NCBI RefSeq assembly: GCF_026213295.1
Contig: NC_079422.1
Span: forward strand, 21,982,776-22,046,775
Origin: Gadus chalcogrammus
Lineage: Eukaryota > Chordata > Actinopteri > Gadiformes > Gadidae
Direction of reading: 5' to 3'
DNA length: 64,000 nucleotides
The position numbers and the translations under genes were made by a program. How positions within the stretch are numbered: position 1 is the stretch's first letter; each line of letters opens with the position of its first letter. Shown one piece after another: positions 63,140 to 64,000 of this stretch. The notes beneath the pieces were generated by a model. The model did no database searches and was not told where the DNA came from. It saw only the letters and a program-made list of their open reading frames with translations.

Positions 63140-64000
63140 TTATGTGTGTGTGAGTAAAACAAATTCCAAATTACATTGTAACCTTTTATGATAATTCAAT
63201 AAAGATGAGAAAGTATTTTAAATCACCACCAATCATACTATAATTACACTACAGATAAACAATCAGACCAGCGCTACTTCATAGATGCATATAACTTGGC
63301 TGGTTTGCAGTGTGTCGTTATCAACTTCAGCATTTTAACTTCAAGTATTATTAGCGTATACTATATACCCCATTTCAGTATATTTATACACTGATTATAA
63401 TAAACACCTTATATACTTTCAGTGTACTCGAAATATATTGTTCAATCAAGTTATTAGCAATCTTGGAATGTCCGGGAGGGCTGTAACAATAGATTATTGT
63501 ATATGCAATGTAATTTAATACTAATTAAAAAACTATTAACATACACCAAAAATCATTATTCAATATTTCATACGAATCATTAGAAAGACAAATCGAGTAC
63601 GCATTCGTGAAACGTTATCAGTCTCATGCGGTCAGGGAAAGTGCTGTTAAGTGTTTTTGAATAATACGTTCCTCATTCAAAACCACCGTCATGGAAATTA
63701 AAAAATGGGTATTTTTCCGTTTGTGTTGTGTTCCTGTTCGGCTCACAGCTATTTCACCACTTGTACTACCTCTTGGGACCAACAGTCTACTTTGCTCTTG
63801 ACTGGGTATAGATAGATGGGGTCATTGCCCCTGATGCCAACTTCCTGTTTGTATGTGAGCAAGTGTAAACAGACAGTTGTATCTATTTGTATAATATGTT
63901 GTGAAGGATTCTATGACATCCGTCATGTGCATGTGAATCCGCAGCCATGATATCCCATGGGTGGGCGTCCCATTGTGAGAGAATACTAGAGTAGGGAGTG
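62640..64000. other. Right end of window, no supported gene
   Basis: AT-rich. A (GT)n microsatellite lies at about 63109-63152. No CD225 first exon or other coding exon recognised. Confidence 0.45.

Overview
The window is vertebrate, almost certainly teleost fish, nuclear DNA. The genes have many short exons with GT/AG introns and encode animal proteins. The introns are dense in dinucleotide (CA)n repeats, foldback elements and hAT-like miniature elements. The abundance of long (CA)n tracts, several touching splice sites, would suit a gadiform fish, but the species is an inference I cannot test here.

Layout. (1) 1-5.5 kb: the 5' coding half of a ZHX-family gene (zhx1-like, minus strand), whose second intron opens directly into a 1.5 kb, 24-bp minisatellite. 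(2) 5.7-23.3 kb: a complete atad2 gene, minus strand, 29 coding exons whose phases all join, 1493 aa. (3) 24.3-27.35 kb: psma2, minus, 8 exons, 234 aa. (4) 27.7-28.9 kb: mrpl32, plus, 3 exons, 181 aa, head-to-head with psma2. (5) 30.3-31.8 kb: ccdc127, minus, 3 exons, 273 aa. (6) 32.8-40.25 kb: sdha, plus, 15 exons, 664 aa, head-to-head with ccdc127. (7) 42-57 kb: five minus-strand terminal exons that look like the last exon of the CD225/dispanin (IFITM-like) family. Three lie in directly abutting tandem units, each with its own stop codon and AATAAA. No CD225 first exon is visible anywhere in the window. (8) 49.6-64 kb: repeat-rich DNA with nested hAT-like insertions, a 49-bp tandem array and segmental duplications, and no host gene I can support.

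The first six genes are housekeeping or chromatin genes: two chromatin or transcription factors (ZHX, ATAD2), a 20S proteasome alpha subunit, a mitoribosomal protein, a coiled-coil protein and the flavoprotein of succinate dehydrogenase. From memory of human gene order, zhx1-atad2, psma2-mrpl32 and ccdc127-sdha are each neighbours in mammals too, so this window appears to join three conserved pairs. The least ordinary region is the CD225-like terminal-exon array: a conserved 5' half joined to a strongly variable hydrophobic tail, repeated without its first exon.
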